Assembly (NCBI RefSeq): GCF_050908995.1
Contig: NC_135118.1
Span: forward strand, 1,178,001 to 1,242,000
DNA: 64,000 nt
Direction of reading: 5' to 3'
Source: Andrena cerasifolii
Taxonomy: Eukaryota; Arthropoda; Insecta; Hymenoptera; Andrenidae
The translations under genes and the position numbers were made by a program. Of this stretch, positions 11,019 to 21,620 are shown one piece after another. The first letter of the stretch is position 1. Each line of letters opens with the position of its first letter. The notes under the pieces are model-generated. The model made no database searches. It was not told the DNA's origin and saw only the letters and a list, made by a program, of their open reading frames with translations.

Positions 11019-14000
11019 AGTATTCTAGACATTCAAGGAGGGTCATTCCACGCGAGTTTAAAAATTTTCAAGATTGTGGAAATTGACTGTTTTCAATTAT
11101 AACTGTTGAACAAAGAGACAGGTAAGAATGTGCTTTTGAGTGCTTACACTGGGGAAAAGTACCCAATAAAAATGATGTCTCTTAAAAAAAAAACAAATTT
11201 TAGACCATTCCTTCTGAAATTGTTTTAAACAAATGCAATTTTATACTAGCAGGGCACTATTTAAAAATTTGAAAAAAAAAATGAGGATACAGCCGTACTT
11301 GTGCTCTTTATGGTCACGTTTTCAGAAACGCGAACACTTTAGAATTGGTGGCATGAAAATTAATTGAATGTGACGCTGCGCCGTCCAGCACCGGCTCGAC
11401 AGACTCAGCCGTGCGTGCTACAATATACAACTATCTATTTCTTTCATTCATAATCTTCGGTGGCCTTGAAAGTCATAGCACACCATATGGTTGAATTTGT
11501 CTTGACAGTTATACACTTTCATATCGGGTCATTCTTACCTTTCTCTTAGTTCAACAGTTATAATTGAATGGAAACAAAGTCAATTTCCACAATGTTGAAA
11601 ATTTAAAATATGCTTTGAAATACATTTATGTATCACTAAAGACTACAACATATGCAAGTTTCACAAAAATCCCAAATGGTACTCCGAAAAATGTCCGATT
11701 TTGCGTTGAATTACCCAGGATTGAAATGCGAAAAGTATTCTTTTTCACACGCGGTCAAGTGCACGCGTGCCTCCACACACACACAGCCGCGTATCGCAGC
11801 ACAGCATGTCTGCTTGTGGCTGCCTCTGCTTGCGAGTAGCAGAGACGGTTGTGCAGATGTGTGCGTGTGAAAAGAAAACGGGCCAAAAGTGCATGTCCTT
11901 CGGTTTGCGTAGCGAGGGGATCACGTTGTCTAAGAAGAACATTTGTATCACGTCCTTCTTCGTATCGCGAAGATAAATTAGAATGATATTCACAGTAATG
12001 CAATAACAATATTTTCATGAACATAGCATCGTAACATTTGTGATGTTTCTCTAATGATAAATGACACCAAACACGGTATAATTTGAATAACACATATTTA
12101 GTGGTAATATGTTTCGGCCGCAGAGAAGTATAGCGAATGAAAAAGTTGGAGACAATCAGCAGTCCTTTTTTCCACTCGCTCTCTTCTCCTACGTTCGAGG
12201 CTTCTATCGACAAACTTCTAAAAATATAGGAACCACAGTAACATCTCGATTAGGGTTTAAAATCATGACTATGTATGATTGGTGTTAATTTATATCACCC
12301 TTAGTTGGAGTGTTCCCTCTTGGAACCAGTGAAGCGTGTAATATGGCTCGAGGGCCGATCGTATAACCCGATCCGAAATTGAAAATCGGTGAGAGACAAC
12401 ACCGATACAAACGAGGTTCACAATTAAAAGTATTTTATTTTTGGCTCTCTTTATAAATTGTTTACCAACATATTTGTGAGGACTTTCTGATTAAAATGAC
12501 ACCAAACACGATATGGTTTGGATAATTATATAAATATAAACGATTCGTATTCACGATAAGTAAAAGTTGTCCGATTTATGTTGTATTTGGTATCATTTTA
12601 ATTAGGAGATTGTAACAAACATGTTGGTAGAAGTTTCATGAAAATGAAACCAAAAATACAAATTTTAAATTTTGATTGCGTTAGTATTGTCTCACACGTA
12701 CAGGGGTATCGTTCCGAGGCTTTCGCTTACATCGAGATTTTACTGTATATCTTCTTTTACTATACTTGATTTTCTTTTCTGCTGTATGTTTTTCTTATTT
12801 CTATATATGTGCCACGTGTTACTGATTATTGACTCTTTACGTGCAGGCAACGATTGAAGAACACAGCGTGCCTCACTGTAATTCAGGATACCGTGGCGGA
12901 AGCAGGTATCTCATACGGAACACATCCAAGCACATCTGCTGCGGATGAAAATTTTGAAGATTCTCCAATTATCGAAGGAATTGTAGAAGAAGTACATTTC
13001 AATACGGACGCAGAAGATATTATTGAAGAAATAAATTTCAATGCGGACGAAGAGGAAATTGTAGAAGATGTGCATTTCGAGTCGAACGAAGAAAGAATTG
13101 TGCAAGAAATAGATTTCGACAGAGACAGCGATGAGATACAATCCGTAAGAGACATCAACGACGAAACGACTCAAGATGTTGGAAGCGATGCTGATTACTG
13201 GGTGGTAGAAAATACAGAACCAGAACAGCCGGAAAATCCAATTTCAGAAGGAGTAGACTTCGTTGATTTTCCGTATGTTTTCGAACAAATACAAAATCTT
13301 GGAAAACATTCCACTATTGGCTATGGCATCGAACATTTTGAAATAATTAGATGTCAACGGAATGGACTAGAAAATGTGTATTATGTAGAGTGCAAAATGT
13401 GCAAATACACAGAGCACATATCCTGTCTTCGGAAGAGTGATGCCACTATGGATATCAACCGCGCCGCTGTTTCCGCAACAATGATGACGGGCGGCGGATA
13501 TAATCAACTGGAGGACATACTGACTGCCGTGAACGTATCCTGTATGACGAAAAGGATCTACGAGAAATGTCAGAATGACCTAATCGATGCCCTCGAAGTG
13601 GCCGCACAACGCGAAATGGAAGATGCAGGAAAAGAGGAGAAAGAATTAGCTATATCAAGAGGCGACGTACATGCAGAATCCAATCTACCGTTTATTCCAG
13701 TTGTCGCGGATGGCAGCTGGATGAAAAGGTCCTACCGCGGAGGAGATTACAATTCTCTCTCTGGCGTAGGAGCCATCGTGGGATACTACACGAAGAAAGT
13801 GCTGTACATCAGCGTGAAGAATAAATTCTGCATGACTTGCCAAATAGCAGGTACGAAGAAGGAAGAACCGCGCGAGCATCGTTGCTTCAAGAACTGGGGC
13901 CGTAATCAGAGTTCAACTGGCATGGAGAGTGTTGCTATTGTCGAAGGCTTCAATTGCAGCATAGATATGCACGGCCTAATATACACTATATTAGTTGCCG

Positions 14001-15562
14001 ATGGCGATAGCAGTGTGTACAAAAAGATATTGGACAGTGATCCATATAAAAACTACCTGGTGCAGGTACGAAAAATAGAATGCACCAATCACCTGCTACG
14101 CAATTTCAGTAAAAAAATAAACGAAATCGCAACAAAAGGCCGCGATAAAGACCTAAGAGCTGTCGTAAAGAATAATGCTCTCCGCTTGCGTACTGGTATA
14201 AAGAAAGCTGCAGAATACCGGTTGCAAGAAGAAATAACACTCGAGGAACGAGTAAGAAATTTGAAGGAAGACTTGAGGAATGTACCGAGTCACGTTTTCG
14301 GTGAACACAAGGAGTGTCAGAAGTTAGCATACTTCTGTAAGAAATACTCTGATCCAAACAGAGAGGACTACGTACCAAGGTTGGGAGAAGCTGGTATTTA
14401 TCACAGTATCGAAGAAGCGATGCAGCCACTTTTCCCTAAAGCTGACAGTTTGCTGCACGGTTTAAATAACAATGCTGTTGAAAGTTTTAATAATATCATT
14501 GCCAAATTCATCGGAGGCAAAAGGATAAACTTTGGACGAGGGGGCTCGTATCAGGGCAGAGTCTCCGCTGCAGTCGTCCAATATAATACAAAAGAGGCGT
14601 TTAGCAGATTGAGTACGGCAATGGATAAAGAGCCGTCAACTATGGTAAGAAAGCTGGAAGGACGTCGGAAGCGTGCAGCAGAAAAAGCAAGGGAATATAA
14701 AAAAGAAGCGAAAGCATCCTCCTTCCGAAATAAAAAACAATCGTGCGACCCGGATTACGGCCCTAACGCAGAAAAACCAGATATGGAAGAGACAGTATAC
14801 TCTTCCGAATGTAAAAGGCACGCGGCAGTACTCCATGACTGGCAAAGAATGCGATGCGAGATCGAAGAGGAAACTCGCAATCAGGCGAATAGTGAAAAGT
14901 GGATTAGTTATAGAAAAAAAATACTAACTGCATCCAATTTCGGCAAGGTATGCCGATTACGAAACACTACACCACGGGCAAATACTGTGAAGAGTATAAT
15001 GTACCCGCAACTTCCAAATTTGTCTGCTCTCCAATACGGAAGGGAAAACGAGGCAAACGCCTTGAGACAAATGGAAGAAGAATTAGGAATCCATATTCTA
15101 CCATGTGGCCTCTTCATCGATGACACTGTGCCTCACTTAGGTGCAACTCCTGACGGCCTCGTGGACCATGATAAAATCGTCGAAGTAAAGTGTCCTGAAT
15201 CGGCCAAGGATTTAACACCTGCTGAAGCAATAAAGCAACTTGGTAATATACGGCGTATTTTCATGGGTAATGACATGAATCAAAATCATCATTACTATTA
15301 TCAAGTGCAAGGACAATTGCACATAACGAAAAGGCAACGGGCCTATTTTTGTTTATGGACGCCGAAAGGAATGAAGGTTACAACAGTAACGAGAGATGAT
15401 CGATTCTGGGCAACAGAAATGGAAGACAAACTGAGCAAGTTCTATGAGGACTGCATGTTGCCAGAAATTATAGATAGCAGATACAATCGACAACAGCCGA
15501 TTAGAGAACCTCCGTACACACAAAAAGGAGGAACAGCTACGTGTACACAAGAAAGTACATAA
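7623..15562 (+). CDS. Intact Mutator-like transposase fused to a C-terminal YqaJ-type nuclease, 946 aa, two exons
   Basis: Exon 1 (7623-7747) starts at an ATG in good context and encodes a basic stretch (KRKRP, then RKNKKRLER) that looks like a nuclear localisation or DNA-binding arm. It ends at AG|GTAAGT. A 5.1-kb intron full of MITEs ends at TTTACGTGCAG|G, and exon 2 (12847-15562) continues in phase to the stop. Residues 60-110 hold about four acidic repeats (type IVEEVHFNTDAED). The transposase core has VADGSW (D330), VADGDSS (D427/D429) and NNAVESFN (E587), a plausible DDE set, plus paired cysteines of a zinc-binding insert (FCMTCQ...HRC). The C-terminus has GATPDG (D811), EVKCPES (E821, K823) and YYQVQGQ (Q861), the PD-(D/E)XK signature of YqaJ/lambda-exonuclease proteins. 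There is no stop or frameshift. It is presumed to move the surrounding TTAA element; the role of the nuclease domain is unknown. Confidence 0.87.
8631..9526. repeat. Foldback element in the transposase intron
   Basis: Arms of 246 bp (8631-8876 and 9281-9526) are inverted copies; the outer ends read TCATTCCACGTGAACTCGG and its near-complement. The central 400 bp contains a GC-rich hairpin at about 9030-9090. Diverged relatives are at 11040-11713 and 58140-58300. No protein is encoded. Confidence 0.75.
10966..11018 (+). repeat. (CT)n microsatellite
   Basis: About 24 uninterrupted CT dinucleotides within the transposase intron, directly before the diverged foldback copy at 11040. Confidence 0.95.
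11040..11713. repeat. Diverged relative of the 8631-9526 foldback
   Basis: It shares GGTCATTCCACGCGAG at the left, GTGCTTACACTGGGGA at about 11140, and the inverted TTACTCCGAAAA-type end at about 11690. Its centre keeps a GC-rich hairpin (CACCGGCTCGACAGACTC) like that at 9060. It is decayed, with many substitutions. Confidence 0.55.
12050..12620. repeat. MITE-like sequence sharing ATGACACCAAACACG
   Basis: ATGACACCAAACACG occurs at 12061 and 12498, and an inverted form (TGTATTTGGTATCATTTTAA) at 12583, so 12480-12610 folds as a hairpin. Similar strings are seen at 7975 and at 49215. The stretch from 11714 to the exon at 12847 otherwise holds nothing I recognise. Confidence 0.45.
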
Positions 15563-15588
15563 AACGATGGATGAAAACATCGCGATAG

Positions 15589-15930
15589 CACCGGCGAGTG
15601 CATCCAGCGCATATGAAGAGCTGTGAAATAAGCAATTGCAATCCAAAGTGACTAGTGCACCGGCGAGTGCATCCAGCGCATATGAAGAGCTGTGAAATAA
15701 GCATTTGCAATCCAAAGTCACTAGTGCACCGGCGAGTGCATCCAGCGCATATGAAGAGCTGTGAAATAAGCAATTGCAATCCAAAGTGACTAGTGCACCG
15801 GCGAGTGCATCCAGCGCATATGAAGAGCTGTGAAATAAGCAATTGCAATCCAAAGTGACTAGTGCACCGGCGAGTGCATCCAGCGCATATGAAGAGCTGT
15901 GAAATAAGCAATTGCAATCCAAAGTCACTA
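15589..15930 (+). repeat. Five tandem 69-bp repeats after the transposase stop
   Basis: CACCGGCGAGTGCATCCAGC recurs at 15589, 15658, 15727, 15796 and 15865, exactly 69 bp apart, with only a few substitutions (for example GTGACTAGT versus GTCACTAGT). Each unit also holds GCATATGAAGAGCTGTGAAA and AAGCAATTGCAATCC. The array starts 26 bp after the transposase stop. Because 69 is divisible by three, long ORFs appear on the minus strand; I regard these as artefacts. Confidence 0.93.
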
Positions 15931-17174
15931 ATTCCCCATGAGAGAGAGCCCCGAAGAGTGTAGTTGTTTAGACAGGATGGGTCGTTCGCCGACCAAAGAT
16001 CCAGGAAGTCTCTCGCTCGAGGAGAGAGTTTGAAGTTCTGAACGAAGAGTCTGAAGATTAGTCTAAGCTAATCTACTGGACTGGGCTGCGGAGACTACCT
16101 TCGTAGCCCAGCCCTCTGTTTCTTTAAAATGTTTCAGAGAGCACGAAACCCCACGACGAGGGACAAGGTGTCGGGGGACTGCCACCGCGGCCTGGATACG
16201 CGTTCCCGAATTCTACGTCTGTGCTACGACAGAGTAGCAGTCCGCAGTGGAGCGCGGACATACGTGGAACCGCTTCTCTAGCCCTGTTGGCGTGGATCTT
16301 GGCTTCTCCATCGGTTTGTGTAAACCAAGAGGTCCGCCTCAACAGGGTGGACAGCAGCCGGGAAATGGCATCTCCAACCACCAGTCGGACAAGCGGTGCG
16401 ACTGCTTGGATCGGCTGGAGGAGATGTCGCGGAGATGGGAGCGTTAACAGGACGCACAGGACGGTCCCCTGGGTCAGCACCAGAAGCCACGAAGAGGAAA
16501 GGGGCCATCTGAAAGCCAAGGCCTGAGAGAGGGAGAAGAGGACAAGAAGTCCAGAAGACAACGCAGACGAGCTGGAATGCTGGGCAGATTGATCGGAAAA
16601 CGGTCCGATAACATGCTCATGAGCCGTGATCCCCTGTTATCGGTTCCGTATCGCCTTTCCGTCTTCCCGGTTCTTTCAGCCCCAACGGATTTTCTCAAAT
16701 TAAAGTAAATGTTAATTATAAAGTAAATTAATAATAATATAATTCTCCGTCCCTTTTGCATGGAATCCGGAGCCGGGAAGAGATTGAAGTGTCAAGCTCG
16801 CACGGACACCTGAAGGACATCGAGGACGAGTCCCTGGAAGAGAGGTCGACCGCGACCAAGGATTCGACGAGGAGGAGGGAACGTCGCCGAAGCAGTGGAG
16901 ACGTCGTCGGACGTCCTTCTGGAGGAGGCTGCCTGGAGGCAGCGCTGGAGTCTGCACGAAGGAGAATGCAGCGTCGGAGCGTTGGAGTCAACGTGGAACG
17001 TTCCAGAGTGGAGTTTCAGGGACGTCGCGGGACAAGTAGCTGCGGAGTTCTCGAGACGTCGTGGGACAGGAAGCTGCAGAGTTCCAGAGACATCGTGGGA
17101 CCAGAAGTTGGAGCGTTTCGTCGTGGCAGATCGAGAAGTCCCGTTTTACCCACGCTTTGCTCAGGGTATAACAA
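15931..17174. other. No recognised gene; GC-rich, with a short degenerate tandem array
   Basis: Several overlapping ORFs of 65-145 codons exist on both strands, but none has a recognisable domain or consistent codon pattern. A degenerate tandem repeat of about 34 bp (GAGTTCTCGAGACGTCGTGG type) covers about 17010-17115. A CATGGAATCCGG segment at 16760 has a looser counterpart at 50994, so an old LTR-retrotransposon leader is possible but unproven. Confidence 0.35.
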
Positions 17175-17770
17175 TTAGGTTATATTTTCTGTCACTTCGA
17201 GGAGCCGACCACATAATAATCACGCGCATCCAGCCTGCGCATTTTCAGTAGCGGATTTCACGAACGGATTTTCTGTCATCGAAGTGACGGAAAATATACT
17301 CTATATGCTATACTCGATTTCCTAAAGATGCTGTTGTGGCGGAATAATAATGTTTTGAAAGGATGCTAAAAAGTTCACAAACGTTTCGTAAAAGAACGAA
17401 ATTGCCACTAAACATTTGTTGTCAGATAGCATACATTTAGGTTATATTTTCTGTCACTTCGAGGAGCCGACCACATAATAATCACGCGCATCCAGCCTGC
17501 GCATTTTCAGTAGCGGATTTCACGAACGGATTTTCTGTCATCGAAGTGACGGAAAATATAACCTATATGCTATACTCGATTTCCTAAAGATGCTGTTGTG
17601 GCGGAATAATAATGTTTTGAAAGGATGCTAAAAAGTTCACAAACGTTTCGTAAAAGAACGAAATTGCCACTAAACATTTGTTGTCAGATAGCATACATTT
17701 AGGTTATATTTTCTGTCACTTCGAGGAGCCGACCACATAATAATCACGCGCATCCAGTCTGCGCATTTTC
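17175..17770 (+). repeat. 262-bp subterminal tandem repeats
   Basis: TTAGGTTATATTTTCTGTCA begins at 17175, 17437 and 17699, exactly 262 bp apart: two full copies and a partial third. Each unit contains an internal inverted pair, TTTTCTGTCACTTCGAGG and TCGAAGTGACGGAAAATATA. The same units occur, partly inverted, in the short relative at 58380-58640 and 59930-60200. They are likely transposase-binding subterminal repeats of the TTAA element. Confidence 0.85.
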
Positions 17771-18254
17771 ACTAGCCCAATTCAACATTCAATACAATTT
17801 TGTATATATAATGTTTGTTGATAACTGCTTTCTGCAGAGGACGTGTAATAAGTGTATTTCATGTTCTCTTTCGGTGCTTTGCTAGTAAAAAAATGTCTAA
17901 CCTAACAAATTTCATTTTCTGGGGACATTCCCTCATCTATTTTCCCTTTTCACTTAGAGTTCCTTACTGCTAACGTAGAATATTGTAGCATAAGCACATT
18001 TCAAGTAATTAAAATGTACAATGAATTTTCTACGTTTACAGTATCAGCCGACTTTCCGTTTAAATTTTTATAAGTATAACGGAACAGCTGAGAATTTCTT
18101 TCCTTATTCAGAATAGAATACAGAAATAGCAAACAGCTCCCTCTCGCGTTCACCGGGTACTCGTCGATCTATCGGTATTACCATTTCTGTGCAGAAAAAA
18201 ATGCTGTAATACCGACCTGCCGAATCGGCCAGGTCACGTGACGTGTCTACCCCC
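17771..18254. other. Right end of the TTAA element, non-coding
   Basis: The sequence from about 17990 is also found at 60200-60462 (for example CGACTTTCCGTTTAAATTTT), so it is the conserved right subterminal region. It contains the palindrome GTCACGTGAC next to the terminal CGTGTCTACCCCC. No ORF of note. Confidence 0.75.
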
Positions 18255-18258
18255 TTAA

Positions 18259-20862
18259 AAACGACAACGTCGCCGACTTCTCTCTGGCCGGGTCCACTTA
18301 TGTCGCGGCTGAAGGGAGTGGAGATAGTCCGCGTGTCATCGCCTCCAGAAGTGGTTACGCATCCTTTGGACGAGCTGCCATCGGGTCCGCAGCGACTCCG
18401 GACTGGTTGCCGACGCTAACGGGGGCAGCGCCAACGGAGGCGCGTAGGTTACAAAATGAGCTAGAAAGGGTGTGGTCTCGCACGATTCTGTGCAGATGGT
18501 GTTTCGCGCTCCTCACTCCCGCCTCCCACAATCCCTAGATGCGGCGCGGCAGGGAGAATGAAACTCCACACGATTTCCTCGGTGTCGGAGAATGCAGCGA
18601 GATCCGGCGAGCCCACCGTGCAGCGCCCGGAGGTGCGCGTCGCGTGATCTTATCCACGAAGGTTATACCCTGGAGCCACCGTCGCCACCATATACGTGCT
18701 TGCTGCACCTCGGACAGTCGCGACCCTCCACCCCTCACGGTCTCTCGACGGCACAGTTGTGCGAAGGTTAGGTCACGCGACGTGATGCGGAGGAGTCGCG
18801 GACACGAGGAGACGCTGTTCGGCAGCGGATCTAAGGGGCAAGGCGCGGGCGACGTGGTGACGTGGGTCACCGTTCGTCGCACTTCGTCCTCTACTGGGCG
18901 CGAATCCTCCGACACTGGACACGTTGGCCACTCGGATGATGTCAGCGGGAGCCACTTCGGCCCCTTCCACCAGAGCTCGCGGAGTATTAAATCGCGCGGA
19001 TACATGCCGCGCAAGGCGCAGTCGGCCGGGTTGTCACGCATTGGAACGTGGCTGCCGGCAGCGAGGACTGAATCTCCGACACGCGGTTCGCGACGAACGC
19101 GTTGTCAATAGAGGCGAGCGGGCTTCAGAGTTTATTCGCAGGAGGAGGCGCGCAAGGAGGACGGCAGCGCTCAACTCGAGGCGCGGAATACTCATAGTCT
19201 GGACCGGCGCGACCTTCGTTTCGGCGGCAAGGAGAGTGACATGCGCTGCTTCCCTGTGCTGGCGAACGATCTTGGAGTACACGGCAGCGCCGTGGGCCCA
19301 CGAGAGCACGTCGGCGAATGGGGGGGGGGGGGCAATCAAATAGCGGAATGCGTCCGCTTCAGGAATCCAGAGAATTCCCAGAACCGATTGTAAATCCGAG
19401 CCCTCCGGGGCACAGCGGACTGGCGACTCGGATGTGGCCGAAGTCGTGCAGTCCGAAAGAAGAGACGGGTGATTGGCCACCCATTTCCATAGCACGAACC
19501 CTCCCCGCGAAAGTAAAGTGCAGAGCTCGTCGCGATCCGCAAGCGCTGACGTCCGCCCCATGTAATATGTCGTCGACGTAAAATTGAGTTTTGAGGATTC
19601 GTCGCCCTCGCTGATATCGCCCTCCTTCATCGGTGGCCAGCTGCCACAGGACAGGCAGGGCTAGATAGAGCGGTGCCGTAAATAACGGTCCGGAGCCGAA
19701 ACATGGTGCGAGCACTATCGGGGCGACACACAGTGTACGATTTTGGACAAAAATCGCTAGACAGCGCAAATCTTGACCGATTTCAATATATATATATATA
19801 TATTTTTAAATACTCGTAAAGGGCTCAGCAATAACGGAGGGGTGTAGTAAATCCTGTATTTTTTAGTCTAATCTATAAAAAATATTATTTACCATAACAT
19901 GGCATAAAAACGTACACTTTGGAAATTGAGGATATTAAAACTGAATAATGAATTTTTTGTAAATTTAATATTAGCTATAAAATAAAAAATTTAATTCAAA
20001 TTTACAAAATTTATGTTTTAAATAAACTGTAAGTGAAACTGATTTAAATCTAATACTTTAAAATTATATTTTATTTTTATTAATTTTGATTTTATTTCTA
20101 ATATATATATATTTTTTTAAAATTTTTTTAGGAATTGTAATTAAAATAGATTTTGATGTGGCAACTAATTTTATAATAATTTGTTACTATGAATTATACG
20201 TGCCATGTTAGATGCATTGAAATGTTACATGCATTATGGCTTATTTTATAATAACATTTCTTCATCATCAGATACTACTTCTCCAGAGTCGCGTCCTTCT
20301 CGAGGCGCCGGTCGAGTGAGCACAAGACCGCGGTCGCGCGCGACAAGGAATCTTCGATATTGAGCGGATGTCCGGCCTTAAGAGGGAGTGCGTGCTCGCG
20401 AAATGTTGCTGGCAGCGGGTGTCGTCTGGGGCGAGGGTTGTTGGCACTGTTACTTTTTCGACTTCCCAGAATTTGCGGAGCAATGCGTGTACATCGTTCT
20501 TCGCGGCCACGACTTGCGCCGTTACATGGTGCAACGCACCGGCGGCGGGCGAACGACCGGTCGAACCGGAGACAATACACCCGAAGATTGTTTCTTGCGT
20601 AATCAGGGCCGAGACGGTGCCCCGACGCAACCCGGGGAGCTGCAGGGCTCCGAAATAGTCGGCGCCAACGATCAGTTCAATCGGGCGACGGGTCGACGGA
20701 TCTGGGTTAGCGAAGTTCAAGCCGGCAAAGTCCTTCCGCTGCGTGGTCGGTGTGCACTCGGGCACGTACGACGACACCTTTGGTACAACATGGGCGGTGA
20801 TGATAATGGCCATCGGGGGGGGGGGGGGGTCCAGCAGGCCGCGTCAAGGTTAGCCTCACCTG
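18259..20862 (-). pseudogene. BEL/Pao retrotransposon pol (protease, RT, RNase H, integrase), 5' part of split gene
   Basis: Read right to left on the minus strand. A protease-linker region at 20810-20268 has IELIVGADYFGALQLPG and FGCIVSG. A reverse transcriptase at 19770-19360 has FYVDDILHGAD, the YVDD catalytic box of BEL elements. An RNase H/A17 region at 19290-19030 has VQTMSIPRLELSAAVLLARL. A start of integrase at 19040-18900 has NPADCALRGMYPRDL and ELWWKGPKWL. Several frameshifts break it, and an AT-rich 480-bp insert splits it. The integrase end is at 2080-2291 beyond the TTAA transposon. The N-terminal part stops at 20862, where the Polinton left end begins. Confidence 0.82.
19783..20266. 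repeat. AT-rich insertion in the BEL pol gene
   Basis: About 480 bp of more than 75% A+T (including a TATATATA tract at 19786-19803) interrupts the GC-rich BEL sequence between the protease-linker part and the RT part. I found no ORF, clear TIR or target duplication, so its type is unknown. Confidence 0.6.
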
Positions 20863-21168
20863 AGTAATAGGGATAGGCGGGTTCAAACCCAAGTATGAAT
20901 TTCATGGTGAGGCCGAAACCCAAATTTGAGTTAGAAAACTTTCAGAATTTGTTTTTTGCGGGCAGCGGTGGCGGCTGCGGATGACGTCGTAGAAATGGCG
21001 GAGCGGTGGGGGGTATAGCGTGAGAACTGATATCGAAGTAATCAATACCGAATCGATATCGAACCATTACCGAAGTACATTGAGGGAAACCGCGGGTAAA
21101 GTCGGTAAGGAAGGAAATATTAATTTTAAGATATTAATATATGCGAAAAACAGAATCTCGGGCGACGT

Positions 21169-21236
21169 GGCTCGAACCCATGACTTCCGCGTTACGAGTA
21201 AGCCGCATAATCAACTCCCCCAACGCTGGCTCTCCG
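21169..21236 (-). other. tRNA-like module in the Polinton left terminal repeat
   Basis: On the minus strand the sequence resembles the last two thirds of a tRNA: an A-box-like GGGGGAGTTG segment and a B-box-like GGGTTCGAGCCACG. The intact derivative carries better copies at 40127-40197 (minus) and 41937-42003 (plus). The acceptor stem does not pair well, so I do not call a functional tRNA. Confidence 0.5.
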
Positions 21237-21546
21237 ACATTAGGCTTTGCCGAATGGTACATATACTGAGCATCACACGCGCGCACACACACACACCATG
21301 AGCCGTCGCCAAACGACAACGCATACGCATGAATCATGGAAGGAATTATGCAGCGTCAGCAGAAACTGTTTAGGATGATTTTGAGCGCTAATTCTTCATA
21401 TGTGTGAATCATAGAAAGAATTATACTGTGTCGACAGAAACTGTATCGAACAATGTTGGGACGGATCGTCGTTTTTGGGCACAAATACATTCGAGGGAGA
21501 GGGTACATCGAAAGAGTTAAACAGAGATACCACATCGCAGCGTTGG

Positions 21547-21620
21547 TATAAATACACACTCTAAACTGCACAAAGTCTCAAATCGTTGCAGCGTATCGTG
21601 TGGAAAAAGATATTACAACC
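21547..21620 (+). promoter_or_regulatory. Candidate TATA promoter of the Polinton polymerase gene
   Basis: TATAAATA at 21547-21554 lies about 67 bp before the polymerase ATG at 21621 (ACAACCATGA context). A start about 30 bp downstream would leave a leader of around 40 bp. It sits immediately inside the terminal repeat, as expected for an early gene. Confidence 0.45.

Larger units (their letters stand above)
2292..18254. mobile_element. 16-kb TTAA-flanked DNA transposon carrying an intact transposase
   Basis: The ends are inverted: GGGGGTAGACACG at 2292 and its complement ending at 18254, a 13-bp perfect match. TTAA flanks both ends (2288-2291 and 18255-18258), inside a BEL pol gene whose frame is restored when one TTAA is kept. 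A second element with the same ends and TTAA flanks lies at 57009-60462, which confirms the boundaries. Inside are a two-exon transposase (7623-15562, plus), a small spliced RGG-rich gene (minus), foldback elements and tandem arrays. TTAA duplications are known for piggyBac and Kolobok elements. The transposase here is Mutator-domain/YqaJ-like rather than piggyBac, so a Kolobok-like or unnamed family is my inference. Confidence 0.8.

Noticed and set aside
15353..15928. Minus-strand ORFs of 191 and 126 codons with perfect 23-residue repeats
   Set aside because: They arise because the 69-bp tandem repeat is divisible by three and lacks stops in two frames; there is no start context or family.
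16124..17251. Overlapping ORFs of 66-145 codons on both strands
   Set aside because: GC-rich sequence with few stops, no recognisable domain and no agreement between frames.
20809..20830. Long G run as an assembly fault
   Set aside because: Similar G runs occur at 19320 and 32762 in the window and may be real; nothing decides it from sequence alone.
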